The notes below the pieces were generated by a model. It searched no databases, was not told the origin of the DNA, and saw only the letters and a program-made list of their open reading frames with translations. DNA of 64,000 bases, from contig CAWHFY010000011.1 of the NCBI GenBank assembly GCA_963828755.1, positions 1-64,000 of the forward strand, in the 5' to 3' direction. Position 1 is the stretch's first letter, and every line of letters begins with the position of its first letter. The DNA is from WHSW01 sp963828755 (GTDB lineage: Bacteria; Actinomycetota; Thermoleophilia; Solirubrobacterales; 70-9). Below are positions 1 to 7,829 of this stretch, piece after piece. A program made the position numbers and the translations under genes.

Positions 1-462
1 GTCCCATCTGTCTTCCAGGTTCTGCGCGGACGCGACGAGCCACGCCTTCACCGCAGCAATCTGTTGCGGATCAAGGTCGGCTTCGATGGCGTCTTCGAGC
101 CCTCGGACGGCGGGGGTGGCCGCCTCGAGTCGCCGCTCGCCTTCGCGCGTCAGCGTGACCTGCAGGATGCGACCGTGCGTCGGGTGGGGATGGCGCTCGA
201 CCAAGCCGTCACGCTCAAGCGTTCCGAGCACGCCGTTCATCGCTTGAGGAGTCGTGTTGGAGGCCCGCGCCAGGTCAGCGCCTGACATGCCGGGGTCTCT
301 CGCGAGCACGCTCAGCGCCGCGTACTGGGCCCCAGTCAATCCATGAGCCCGCAGAGCCGCCTCCATGGCCCCGCGAAACGCCTGCCAGGCCTGGCGCAGC
401 AGATAGCCGCTGCGGCCCTCGACTCCCCGGTAGCCCTGTCCGATGCGTGGCGCGTCGCTCAC
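1..462 (-). CDS. MarR-family transcriptional regulator, 3' end cut by window edge
   Basis: Reading leftwards from a GTG at 460-462, the frame is open for 154 codons to the left edge, so the C-terminus is missing. The translation follows the MarR winged-helix plan: an N-terminal helix (YLLRQAWQAF), LTGAQYAALSVL, a recognition-helix region (TTPQAMNGVLGTLERDGL) and a wing before LTREGERRLE. MarR proteins are usually dimeric repressors that release DNA on binding small phenolic or oxidant ligands. It is divergent from the SnoaL-like gene at 570, and the 107-bp gap holds palindromes over the promoter, so the two genes are probably co-regulated by this protein. The ligand cannot be read from the sequence. 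Confidence 0.85.
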   Translation of the reverse strand, partial: MSDAPRIGQGYRGVEGRSGYLLRQAWQAFRGAMEAALRAHGLTGAQYAALSVLARDPGMSGADLARASNTTPQAMNGVLGTLERDGLVERHPHPTHGRILQVTLTREGERRLEAATPAVRGLEDAIEADLDPQQIAAVKAWLVASAQNLEDRWD

Positions 463-474
463 GCCCGCAGTATA

Positions 475-530
475 TCAAGCCCTTGACATTATATAAGGAC
501 CCTGGCATAATGACAGGACCTTGATATCAA
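475..530. promoter_or_regulatory. Divergent promoter with palindromic MarR-type operators
   Basis: For the rightward gene there is TTGACA at 483-488, a 17-bp spacer and CATAAT at 506-511, a close sigma-70-type match. For the leftward MarR gene, TATAAT lies on the minus strand at 488-493. An inverted repeat TCAAG-CC-CTTGA (475-486) overlaps the -35, and a perfect 10-bp palindrome TTGATATCAA (521-530) lies just downstream of the predicted start site. Their positions fit operators of the adjacent MarR protein; binding itself is inferred. Confidence 0.7.
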
Positions 531-569
531 CCGGGATGGGCGTTCCCGTTCCGGAGGAAAGGACACGAC

Positions 570-1010
570 ATGACCGTTCAACAAGCGATCACACCACGCA
601 CGACTCGAGCGCAAATGGACGCGCTCGTGGAGGGTCACTATCGGGCCGAGGAAGCCGGTGACCTGGAGGCGATCGTCGAGGGGTTCACCGCCGACGCCGA
701 GCACGACGTCGCCGGACGCCCCGGCGGCCCACTCCACGGCGGCAACCAGATCGAGGATTTCTATCGAGGCCTGCTCGCGGAGCTTCGAATCGAGCGCTTC
801 GAGCCGGTCCGACGCTGGTATGGCGACGACCACGTCGTCGACGAGTCGGTCTTGCACGCTACGGCGGAGGGTCAGCCCTTCGGGTTCGAGGGGCGCGGCC
901 GGCCGGTGCGGACGCGGTTTCTGCACATATTCGACTTCAGCGACGGCCTGATCAGCCGGGAGAGCGCCTGGATCGACCTCGCCGCCATCCAGCAGCAACT
1001 GTCCGATTGA
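570..1010 (+). CDS. SnoaL-like / NTF2-fold protein
   Basis: A 146-aa protein of the NTF2/SnoaL alpha-beta cone fold: an N-terminal helix pair (HYRAEEAGDLEAIVEGF), then TADAEHDVAG with the GG..H.G.. region typical of the fold, and a C-terminal sheet ending HIFDFSDGLISRESAWID. The family includes polyketide cyclases, isomerases and many proteins of unknown role; no catalytic residue assignment is safe here. The ATG has a GGAGGAAAGG ribosome site about 9 bases upstream. It is transcribed from the well-formed promoter at 483-511, divergently from the MarR gene, so it is probably the regulator's main target, perhaps in handling a small organic compound. Confidence 0.8.
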   Translation: MTVQQAITPRTTRAQMDALVEGHYRAEEAGDLEAIVEGFTADAEHDVAGRPGGPLHGGNQIEDFYRGLLAELRIERFEPVRRWYGDDHVVDESVLHATAEGQPFGFEGRGRPVRTRFLHIFDFSDGLISRESAWIDLAAIQQQLSD

Positions 1011-1121
1011 GTCGGTCCACCCGCTCGGCCTCGATCGTCGGCGTGCACGATAAGTAGGGGTCTCGGTGGGTCCGGCTGGAATGAACCGGCGGCCGTTAGC
1101 GTCTACGAAGTAGGAGTCGCT

Positions 1122-1901
1122 TTGAGCCGCAAGAGTCCCGACAGCCTGAGCGAGCGCGACCGACGCGAGCTGGCCGCACTAGCGGACGGCTCGCTGACCG
1201 GGCGGCGCAGGAGAGCCGCCGAGGAGCGGATCGCCGGGTCGCCGGAGCTTCGAGCCGGGCTCGAGCGCCAGCGGCGCGCTGTGGCCGCGCTAACCGGAGC
1301 CGAGGTTGCGGTCCCGGCATCGCTTCGCGCCCGGGTTCGCGGCGCCATCGAGGAGCCGCCGAAGGGACGCACGCCCTGGCTCGCCTGGGCCGGCGGTGCG
1401 GCGGTGGCGATCGCCGCGGTGATGGTGGTGACCTTGATCATCGCGGGCGGCGCGGAGACGCCGACGGTCGGCGAGGCCGCCCAGCTCTCAGCCCTTTCCC
1501 CCACCGAGCCGGCGCCGGCGCCGGCAGCGGGCGAGCCGGCGTTACTCACCGCGACTGCGGAGGGACTGAGCTACCCGAACTGGCGCGGCGAATTCGGCTG
1601 GCGCGCCGCGGGCGAACGCGCCGACGAGCTCGGCGACCGCTCCGCAACCACGGTCTACTACGACAAGGACGGACGACGGCTCGGCTACACAATCGTGTCC
1701 GGCGAGCCGCTCGCGCCGCCCGCCGGCGCGGACTCGAAGACCATCGACGGCGTCGAGTTCATGATCGCTCGGGAGGGCGAGCGGACGACGGTGACCTGGC
1801 TGCGCGGCGGCCACAGCTGCGTGCTCTCCGGCGAGGGCATCGACGAGCGCACCATGGTTGAGCTTGCGGCCTGGAAGGGCGAGGGAGCCGTCGCCTTCTG
1901 A
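1122..1901 (+). CDS. Membrane-anchored anti-sigma-like protein
   Basis: A 259-aa protein with a TTG start (AGGAG at 1112-1116). The first ~75 residues form a charged helical domain (ELAALADGSLTGRRRRAAEE) like the cytoplasmic part of anti-sigma factors, but without the His-x3-Cys-x2-Cys zinc motif of ZAS-type anti-sigmas. A single membrane helix follows at about 88-108 (WLAWAGGAAVAIAAVMVVTL), then an Ala/Pro linker and an extracytoplasmic domain with YPNWRGEFGW, like domains seen in actinobacterial anti-sigma or zinc-finger proteins. The gene for an ECF sigma factor starts 21 bp downstream, which supports the role. The order, anti-sigma before sigma, is the reverse of the common one. The role is inferred from context and layout. 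Confidence 0.65.
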   Translation: MSRKSPDSLSERDRRELAALADGSLTGRRRRAAEERIAGSPELRAGLERQRRAVAALTGAEVAVPASLRARVRGAIEEPPKGRTPWLAWAGGAAVAIAAVMVVTLIIAGGAETPTVGEAAQLSALSPTEPAPAPAAGEPALLTATAEGLSYPNWRGEFGWRAAGERADELGDRSATTVYYDKDGRRLGYTIVSGEPLAPPAGADSKTIDGVEFMIAREGERTTVTWLRGGHSCVLSGEGIDERTMVELAAWKGEGAVAF

Positions 1902-1922
1902 TCGAGTACGAGGGGAAGACCG

Positions 1923-2417
1923 ATGATCGCGCGCGGCCGTAGGCTCGATCCCGAGCGTCTCGCGGGACATCTCGACCGTCTGTACAGAGTGGCCCTGGGG
2001 ATGTGCGGCTCGCGAGAGGAGGCCGAGGACCTCGTCCAGGAGACCTGCGTCCGAGTCCTGCGGAAGCCGCGCTTCGTCCGCTCGGGCGACGACCTCGCCT
2101 ATCTCGTCGGCGTGCTTCGCAACGTCTATTACACGACCGAGCGACAGCGGGCACGACGGCCGCTGCTCGGAGTCGAGGAGGACGTCGCCGCCTCCGACCG
2201 CCCCGCCGCTACCTCGATCGATGCCTCGCTCGAGGCGCACGAGGCGCTGGCCGCGGTCGCCGACCTCTCGCCTGAGTATCGCGACGCGATCGCTGCGGTC
2301 GACCTCGCTGGGCTCAGCTACCGCGAGGCGGCGAAGGTGCTCGGGACCCGAGAGGGAACGATCATGAGCCGCCTCTATCGCGGCCGAGAGCGAGTCGCCG
2401 AGGCGCTCAGAGGGTGA
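1923..2417 (+). CDS. ECF-type RNA polymerase sigma factor
   Basis: A 164-aa protein with both domains of an ECF sigma factor. Sigma region 2 covers about residues 12-80 (HLDRLYRVALGMCGSREEAEDLVQET is its typical core, given here in part: MCGSREEAEDLVQET). Region 4 covers about 105-160 (LSPEYRDAIAAVDLAGLSYREAA, shown here as LSPEYRDAI and LSYREAAKVLGTREGTIMSR), with the helix-turn-helix that reads the -35 element. There is a GAGGGGAAG ribosome site before the ATG. It is coupled to the anti-sigma-like gene upstream, which presumably holds it at the membrane until a signal arrives. A strong inverted repeat 25 bp after the stop probably ends the transcript. Confidence 0.92.
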   Translation: MIARGRRLDPERLAGHLDRLYRVALGMCGSREEAEDLVQETCVRVLRKPRFVRSGDDLAYLVGVLRNVYYTTERQRARRPLLGVEEDVAASDRPAATSIDASLEAHEALAAVADLSPEYRDAIAAVDLAGLSYREAAKVLGTREGTIMSRLYRGRERVAEALRG

Positions 2418-2441
2418 TCGCCGGGCAGAGGGCGACCGGTT

Positions 2442-2473
2442 CCGCCGCGCCGGATGATTGTCCGGCGCGGCGG
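2442..2473. terminator. Perfect 13-bp inverted repeat between convergent genes
   Basis: CCGCCGCGCCGGA at 2442-2454 is repeated in inverted form at 2461-2473 around a 6-base loop. It lies between the stop of the sigma gene and the stop of the convergent secreted-protein gene. There is no T-tract, as is usual for actinobacterial hairpin terminators. It could serve both directions. Confidence 0.7.
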
Positions 2474-2489
2474 CTTGCCGGTCACCAGA

Positions 2490-3650
2490 TCATCCGGTGA
2501 CCTTGATCGACTTACGCACCGACTCGGAGTTGCCTGCTCCGTCGGTTGCCTCGATCGAGAGCCGGACGTTGAACCGGTTCGGCGTCTCCTTGAGCAGCTT
2601 GCGCACAGGCCGCAGCTTGAGCTCGCGCGCGCCCGCTGCCAGCGCCAGCGTTCGCTTGGCGAGGATGACGTCGTTCTTCCTGATTTCGACCGAGCGAGCC
2701 GAGCCGAGCAGGGTGACCTCGTAGGAGGCCGGCTCGTCCGCGGTCAGCGTGAGTTCGAGCCCGCGAAGCAGTTGCTTCAGCTCGACGTGCTTCTTCGCTC
2801 CCTTGACCTCGACCTGCGGGCCCTGGGTGTCCGCAGCCGGCGGCTCGACGGGCGGCTGAGCGGGCGGGATCGCCTTCGGCTCGCCGTAGATGAAGTCGTC
2901 CATCACGGCGATGTCTGCCGGGCCGCCCTGGGTGATGTCGGCGTTGCCAAGCGCCGCTGCCCCGGTGGTGATCCGCGCCAGCGCGGCTCGCTCGCCGGCG
3001 TCGAAACGAACACCGAGGAACGAGAACGTCCCGCTGCCCGCGGTCGCCGGAACGTTCCACGTCCCGAGGCTGTGGCCGTCCGCCGCAAGCAGCTCGAGCC
3101 TGGTCGGCCCGGCCACGTCGACGTCGCTGAAGACGGCGCCGAAGCCGTTGGTTTCGGCGACGGTGTTCGTGTTCGGGACGACGAACGTCGTGTCGGTGAC
3201 GTTGGAGCCGATCGGCGCGAACAGCCGCTCGGCTGAGAACGGCGCGAACTCGCCCTTGTAGGCCGCGTTCACATCCGAGAAATTGATCAGGTCGGGATCG
3301 GCGTCGGAGTTGCCATTGTCGCTGTCATCGTCGCCGGAGACCTCGAAGCCCACGCCGGGCGTCGAGAACAACGCGCCCAGGTTGCGGAACTGGCCCTCGG
3401 GCATGAACGAGGGCGCCGACCGCGCATCGGGAACGCCGTCCCAGGTGATCTGGCGCCGACCGCTCGCGGCCGGCGGGCCGCCGGCATTGTTGGTTCCGAG
3501 GTCGTTTCGGAACTGATCCACGGCCGTCTGGATCGAGGCCGCGTCGGGCCCCGTCGCTTCGGTGACGACGGGAGCAGCGCCGGCCGCGGAGGCGAAGATG
3601 GCCGTCGCGGCGATCACGCCGAGCAGACCGGTGATTCGCAGGTGCTTCAT
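2490..3650 (-). CDS. Secreted protein of unknown function with C-terminal Ig-like region
   Basis: 386 aa with a clear signal peptide (MKHLRITGLLGVIAATAIF, cleaved near ASAAGA-AP). The mature part contains FSTPGVGFEVSGDDD, SDVNAAYKGEFAPFSAERLF and VPNTNTVAETNGFGAVF, a beta-rich layout resembling uncharacterised secreted proteins with PEP-like or lectin-like domains. After a Pro-rich linker (about 268-282) comes a segment of about 100 residues (LTLTADEPASYEVTLLG ... LSIEATDGAGNSESVRKSIKV) like bacterial Ig-type repeats. There is no catalytic motif. The ATG has AGGAGG immediately upstream (3652-3659 on the minus strand). Probably a cell-surface or released protein. No family name is claimed. Confidence 0.75.
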   Translation of the reverse strand: MKHLRITGLLGVIAATAIFASAAGAAPVVTEATGPDAASIQTAVDQFRNDLGTNNAGGPPAASGRRQITWDGVPDARSAPSFMPEGQFRNLGALFSTPGVGFEVSGDDDSDNGNSDADPDLINFSDVNAAYKGEFAPFSAERLFAPIGSNVTDTTFVVPNTNTVAETNGFGAVFSDVDVAGPTRLELLAADGHSLGTWNVPATAGSGTFSFLGVRFDAGERAALARITTGAAALGNADITQGGPADIAVMDDFIYGEPKAIPPAQPPVEPPAADTQGPQVEVKGAKKHVELKQLLRGLELTLTADEPASYEVTLLGSARSVEIRKNDVILAKRTLALAAGARELKLRPVRKLLKETPNRFNVRLSIEATDGAGNSESVRKSIKVTG

Positions 3651-3961
3651 GAGTCCTCCTCAGGTTGGACGGTTGATGTGACCCGGAGGACCGGTCCCGG
3701 CGGCGTCCTATTCCGCGCGCCGGCACCAGGGTGAGCAAGATCACAGACCCACGGTGGTGGGCAGCGAGGCGTTCGCGGTCGGGAAGCCCCCGAGATCAAG
3801 CAGGGCAGTCACTCCCCGAGCTGCTCAGCCGCGATACCGATTAGACGCAGGGACGCCGGGGGAGGGGAAAGATTCGGTTCCGGCCCTGAGATGCAGTACG
3901 CAGGCGCGGCCCGTTAGCTAGAACCCACTCGCCTCAGACAACCGGACCTCCGCCGGTGGCG
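3651..3961. other. Intergenic stretch without a recognisable gene
   Basis: This is a 311-bp gap between the start of the secreted-protein gene and the stop of the sigma-fusion gene. No frame with family resemblance and no strong hairpin were seen. It should hold the promoter of the secreted-protein gene, but no clear -35/-10 pair stands out. Confidence 0.5.
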
Positions 3962-5540
3962 TTAAGGATGAACGCCGCCGCCCTGACCCGGGTTGTTGAT
4001 TTGGCCCGGCGGGACGTCGCCCCCCGCCTGACCGGGAGGGATGCCGCCCTGATCGGGCGGCACGCCGCCGTGGCCGGGCGGGGTCCCGGGCTGGACCTCG
4101 CCGCCGGGCGGCGGCGCAGGCGTGGGAGGCGGGGAAGTCGGCGTTGTCGGTGACGACGGTTCGGCAGGGCCGTCGGAACCCCCGCCGCCGGAGCTGCCGC
4201 CGCTCGAACCATCACCCGAGGCAGGTATCTCGGGTGGGGCCGCGGCAACTGTCCCGGTGGTGTCTGCTCCACCCGGGCCGCCGGTGGTGTCTGCTCCACC
4301 CGCGCCGGTGGTGTCTGCTCCACTCGGGCCGGCGGAGTCCGGCGCACCGTGGGTGCCAGGCGACGCCGGGCTATCGCTCTGCGGGGTCGCCGGGTCGCCC
4401 GCGAAGGGATCGCCGGCGATCGCGGGCCCCTTGTCCTGGTTGGCCCCACGCGCTTGAGCGTTGCCGGCGCCATCTCGCGCGGAGCCGTCTCGCGCGGCGT
4501 GGTCGGAACCAGCCCGGGTGTCGTGACGGCCCGCCGGCTCGGCCGAGGTGGCTGCCGCCGACACCGAAGCCGGATGGTCAGCAAAGATCGACCTTTGCGC
4601 CTCATAGGCACCGACCCCGGCAGCCGTCGCGACCAGCACCGTGGCCGCCACCTTCAGCGCCACCGGTCCGGCGGCCACCGGGACGCCCCCCGAGGCCCCA
4701 CCGGTGGCGCCCACCGCGCCACCCGCACCGCCCGTGCCACTGCTCGCCGCGCCGCCACCGAACACGTCCCGGAGCAGCGCTGCCGCAACCAGCGGCGAGA
4801 GCGGCGGAGCGAGCAGTGCGAATGCGCCCCGGCGAGGGCGGATCCCTCGCTCAAAGTCCTGACATGGCTGACAGCCACGTAGGTGGGAGCGGATCTTCCG
4901 TCCGCGCAGCAGTCGCCTGTCCCTCGCCGAGATGCGCTCGCGCACGAGTTCGCAGCTCATCTCGTGGCCGTCCCGCAAGTCTTGCAGGGCCGACCGAGCC
5001 TCGTAGACCAGCTGCTTGCCGGCGGCCTGCGACGTGCCGAGCGCCGCGCCGATCTCCGTGTAGCTGAGCCCGCTGAGTTCGCGCATCACGATCGCGCCAC
5101 GCTGTCGGTCGGGTAACGCGGAGACGTCGGCCACCAGCGTGCGAAGTTGCTCCCTGGCCTCCGGATCGTCGCGTGAAAGCCGCCGGCGACGGGACCTCGG
5201 TGGGCGCCTCCCGAGCGCGGCCTCGGATGATCGAGATCGACTGATTGTGGGCGATCCGGAAGATCCACGGCTTGAACGCGCCCTCGATCGGGCGCGCCCG
5301 AAGGGACGAGAGCGCGGCGAGCATCGAGCTCTGCAGGGCGTCACGTGCGTCAGCCTCCTGCCGCAGCAACGAGAGGCAGTAGCGGTAGATCGGTTGGTGA
5401 TAGCGCCGATAGAGCGTCGCGAAGGCGTCGTCGCTTCCGGCCACGACCATGGCGGCGAGCTTCTCGTCCGTGAGAATCCGAAGCGCCTGCCCAGAGAGCA
5501 GGGGCTGGCCGGTGGTGCCGGCCGCGACGGTGTCGTCCAT
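3962..5540 (-). CDS. Sigma-70 family factor fused to a membrane and low-complexity tail; one frameshift
   Basis: Sigma region 2 (DDAFATLYRRYHQPIYRYC, DALQSSMLAALSSLR, FRIAHNQSISIIRGR) reads in one frame from ATG 5540. Region 4 (LPDRQRGAIVMRELSGLSYT) reads in another, so one indel lies near 5170-5210. After the sigma part comes a Cys pair with CELVRER and LRGCQPCQDFERG (zinc-finger-like), a hydrophobic helix (VALKVAATVLVATAAGVGAY) and a long Gly/Pro/Asp/Thr-rich tail with three GADTTG-type repeats and PPGQ repeats. This sigma plus membrane-tail plan is known from Solirubrobacterales; the tail may act as a built-in anti-sigma. The start at 5540 is preferred over ATG 5561 because the promoter -10 lies between them. 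Whether the frameshift is real is unknown. Confidence 0.75.
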
Positions 5541-5547
5541 TACTCCA

Positions 5548-5577
5548 ATTATGGTCCCCAATTTGGGGTAGTGTCAA
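5548..5577 (-). promoter_or_regulatory. Promoter with operator-like palindrome in the spacer
   Basis: On the minus strand TTGACA (5577-5572) and CATAAT (5553-5548) are 18 bp apart. The spacer contains the perfect palindrome CCCCAA-T-TTGGGG (5556-5568), well placed for a repressor or activator. The predicted transcription start falls within a base or two of the ATG at 5540, which suggests a leaderless mRNA for the sigma-fusion gene. Confidence 0.65.
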
Positions 5578-5631
5578 CCCCTCGCGAAACGCGTTGCGCG
5601 GGCCGTCCGAACCCCCGCCCGTCCCCGACGA

Positions 5632-5862
5632 CTATCGCTGAGAGCCAACGCTGGCCGGTGTCGGCAGACAAGCGGGCGAGAGCAGCTCGACCAGCTCGAC
5701 GGGAAGCTCGAACTCGATGCGCTCGGCGACCACTGCGAGATCGTGGCCGAAGGCAGTCAGCCAGACCCTCCCGGCGGAGACCGCGCGCTCGCGGCGACAC
5801 CACCCGCGAGTCCTGCTGCAGAGAGCCACGCGCCTCGCCTGTCTGTTGTAGTTCGCCCGCAT
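5632..5862 (-). CDS. Small hypothetical protein
   Basis: A 76-aa frame preceded by a good ribosome site (GGAGG, five bases before the ATG on the minus strand). The product is Arg-rich at its N-terminus and then has a stretch AVVAERIEFELPVELVELL with amphipathic character. No family is recognised. The ribosome site is the main support; chance coding in GC-rich DNA is a real alternative. Confidence 0.35.
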   Translation of the reverse strand: MRANYNRQARRVALCSRTRGWCRRERAVSAGRVWLTAFGHDLAVVAERIEFELPVELVELLSPACLPTPASVGSQR

Positions 5863-5934
5863 CCGGTCCTCCGTTCGTGGGTTTCTCCCATCACGAACGG
5901 GGCGCGCGGAAGTCAGGACCTATGTGGGCGGTCT

Positions 5935-6174
5935 TTAAGAAAGGGGTTCGCGGCGCAGCTTCAGCGGGTGCGACAGTTCCGACCGTGCCCGGCGCCGACG
6001 CCCGGCTTGAGGGCCTCGGTCAGCTGCGCCTTCCTCGCCGGCGCTCATCAGGCGTCCAACCCGCCTGATCAACGCGAACTTGGTGACGATTTCGCCGGCG
6101 ACGTCGGCCGAGCTGATCGTGTACTCGCCCGCCGAAATCTGCCTCTTGAGCTCCTCGAACGAAAGCGTCGCCAT
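5935..6174 (-). CDS. Small FlgM-like anti-sigma protein (tentative)
   Basis: A 79-aa product from ATG 6174. Its first half, SFEELKRQISAGEYTISSAD followed by a helix, resembles the C-terminal core of FlgM, the anti-sigma factor for flagellar sigma-28, whose hallmark is helix-(I/V)xxGxY-xxxxxxVAxxI. The second half is Arg-rich and may be out of frame. No flagellar genes are in the window, and actinobacteria of this group also have FlgM-like proteins outside flagellar loci. The ribosome site is weak. The call rests on one short motif. Confidence 0.4.
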   Translation of the reverse strand: MATLSFEELKRQISAGEYTISSADVAGEIVTKFALIRRVGRLMSAGEEGAADRGPQAGRRRRARSELSHPLKLRREPLS

Positions 6175-6280
6175 GCCGCGTCGGATTGTACTCCGCATTG
6201 GCGTCGAGACCTGGCGGTTCGGTTTCGCGAGTAAGCGGATGTTCGATGCCGAAGCAGCCGGATCTGAGGGAGGCAAGTGC

Positions 6281-7205
6281 CTAGGATCCAGCCGCCGACG
6301 TACCACCGGGGTAGCCCGTAGTCCAGAGGTGGTCGCGCCGGTAGGCGGCGAGCGCCTCCTGCGCATCGCTGCCGGGGCTCCCGAGGAACTCCTCGGCGAT
6401 CGTCGTGAGCAGGTCCGTGATCGCCTGCTCGAGCATCCTCGCCTGGAACGCCAGCGCAGGCGCCCGATCCGGCGCTGAGCAACTCTCAACGACCTCGATC
6501 AGGCCCGGCAGGAGAACCGGGAGCGCGTGCCGCGCATCGCGCGGGTGAAAGTAGTAGGCGATCGGCGAGTGGACGAAGTCGTCTCGCATCGCCACGACCC
6601 GGGAGGTCAGGTCGGCCAACACACCCGCCGACACTGACGGGTCGATCTCGGCGAGACCCGTCTGGCTCGAGCGCTCGGTGTCCGTCAGAAGCGCGATCTC
6701 GTGCGAGAGCGAGCGGTAGTCCGAGAGCACTCTGTAAAGGAGGAGAAGCCAGGAGATGCTCGCCGTGAGCAGGCCGAGCCCGATCAGGGTCTCGAGCGGC
6801 CCGAGGAGTCGCAGGAGGTCGGTCGTCGGCACGATGTCCCCGTATCCGAGGCTCGTCAAGTCGACCATCGAGAGATAGACGGCGTCGATGATGCTGTCCT
6901 GCCCGGCAGGGTCAACCTGAGTGGTGACCGCGAACGCATCTGGCATGTTGCGGCCAGATGATCAGCGCGAAACCCACCACCACCAACGCTCCCCAGGTCC
7001 CGATCACCGTGATGAATGCGACCGGTCCCGCAAACGAGAGCAGTCGGTGATTGCCGCGCGCCAGGCGCTTGGTCACCCGCCAGACCGCGCGCAGAAGCTT
7101 CTCGCTTACGACCCCTTGCCCGTGCGGATGAAACAGGGTGTCGAATACGTCGCGGAGCGCCACCACCACCAGCAGCGCTCCGAGCACGGTGATGGCGACG
7201 GTCAC
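6281..7205 (-). CDS. Two-TM potassium channel-like protein, one frameshift
   Basis: The N-terminal half (GTG 7205) has two membrane segments (VAITVLGALLVVVALRDVF and FAGPVAFITVIGTWGALVVV), and the second half carries the K+ selectivity filter TSLGYGD in a pore loop, then a membrane helix (LLTASISWLLLLYRVL) and a ~150-residue cytoplasmic helical domain. The two halves are in different frames that meet at about 6948: removing one base after the codons for IIWP joins them smoothly (WP-H-MPDAF). About 308 aa, normal for Ion_trans_2 channels with an unassigned C-terminal domain. A single-base insertion error is the simplest explanation of the break. Confidence 0.8.
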
Positions 7206-7389
7206 GCAACCAGCGTATTGCGCAGCCGAGCGATCTCGGCGCGGCAGGGGAAGCCTCTCAGACGCCGAAATACCCGGGCGAAGATCCCCGCACGGGAAAG
7301 GGTCGCCTGCCGTGGAGTGTTGCGGGCGGGCCGGCGTGCGGGGCGAGCTCGACCGCGTCCGAGCGGTCGACTGAAAGAAGGGGTCTCAG

Positions 7390-7774
7390 ATGAGAGGCGC
7401 AGGTCGTGTCGTCTTCGCCGCAACCCTGCTGGTCGTTGTCGGAGTGCTCAACATCATCTACGGCTTCGGCGCCCTCGATGACGCGAACATACTTCGTCAA
7501 CGACACCAGGTTCATCCTCAGCAACCTGAACACCCTCGGGTGGGTACTGATCCTCCTCGGGATCGTTCAGCTGACCGCCGGCTTCTCCCTCTACTCGGGA
7601 AATGCCTATGGGCGCGTGCTCGGCATCGTCGCCGGCACCCTCGGTGCGATCGGGGCCCTGTTGTCGATCGGCGGCGCCTACCCCTGGTGGTCACTCGCGG
7701 TGTTCGCACTGTGCATCTACGTCGTCCACGGGATCGTCGTCTACGGAGAGGACGAGCGGGCCGCAGGCGTCTGA
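7390..7774 (+). CDS. Four-TM membrane protein, DUF7144-like; one frameshift
   Basis: The ATG at 7390 follows AAGGGG. The first ~33 residues (VVFAATLLVVVGVLNIIYGF) continue after a one-base insertion near 7487 in the frame reading YFVNDTRFILSNLNTLGW, then LGIVQLTAGFSLYSGNAYGR, a Gly/Ala/Ile helix and YPWWSLAVFALCIYVVHGIVV. Four short helices and the GNAYGR loop match the DUF7144 membrane-protein family that is common in actinobacteria. Function unknown. The gene ends shortly before the convergent cupin gene. Confidence 0.75.
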
Positions 7775-7829
7775 GCCGCTGCGAGTGCGGGGGCCTGGCG
7801 GATCCAGGCTCCCGCGCCGCGCTGGTTCC

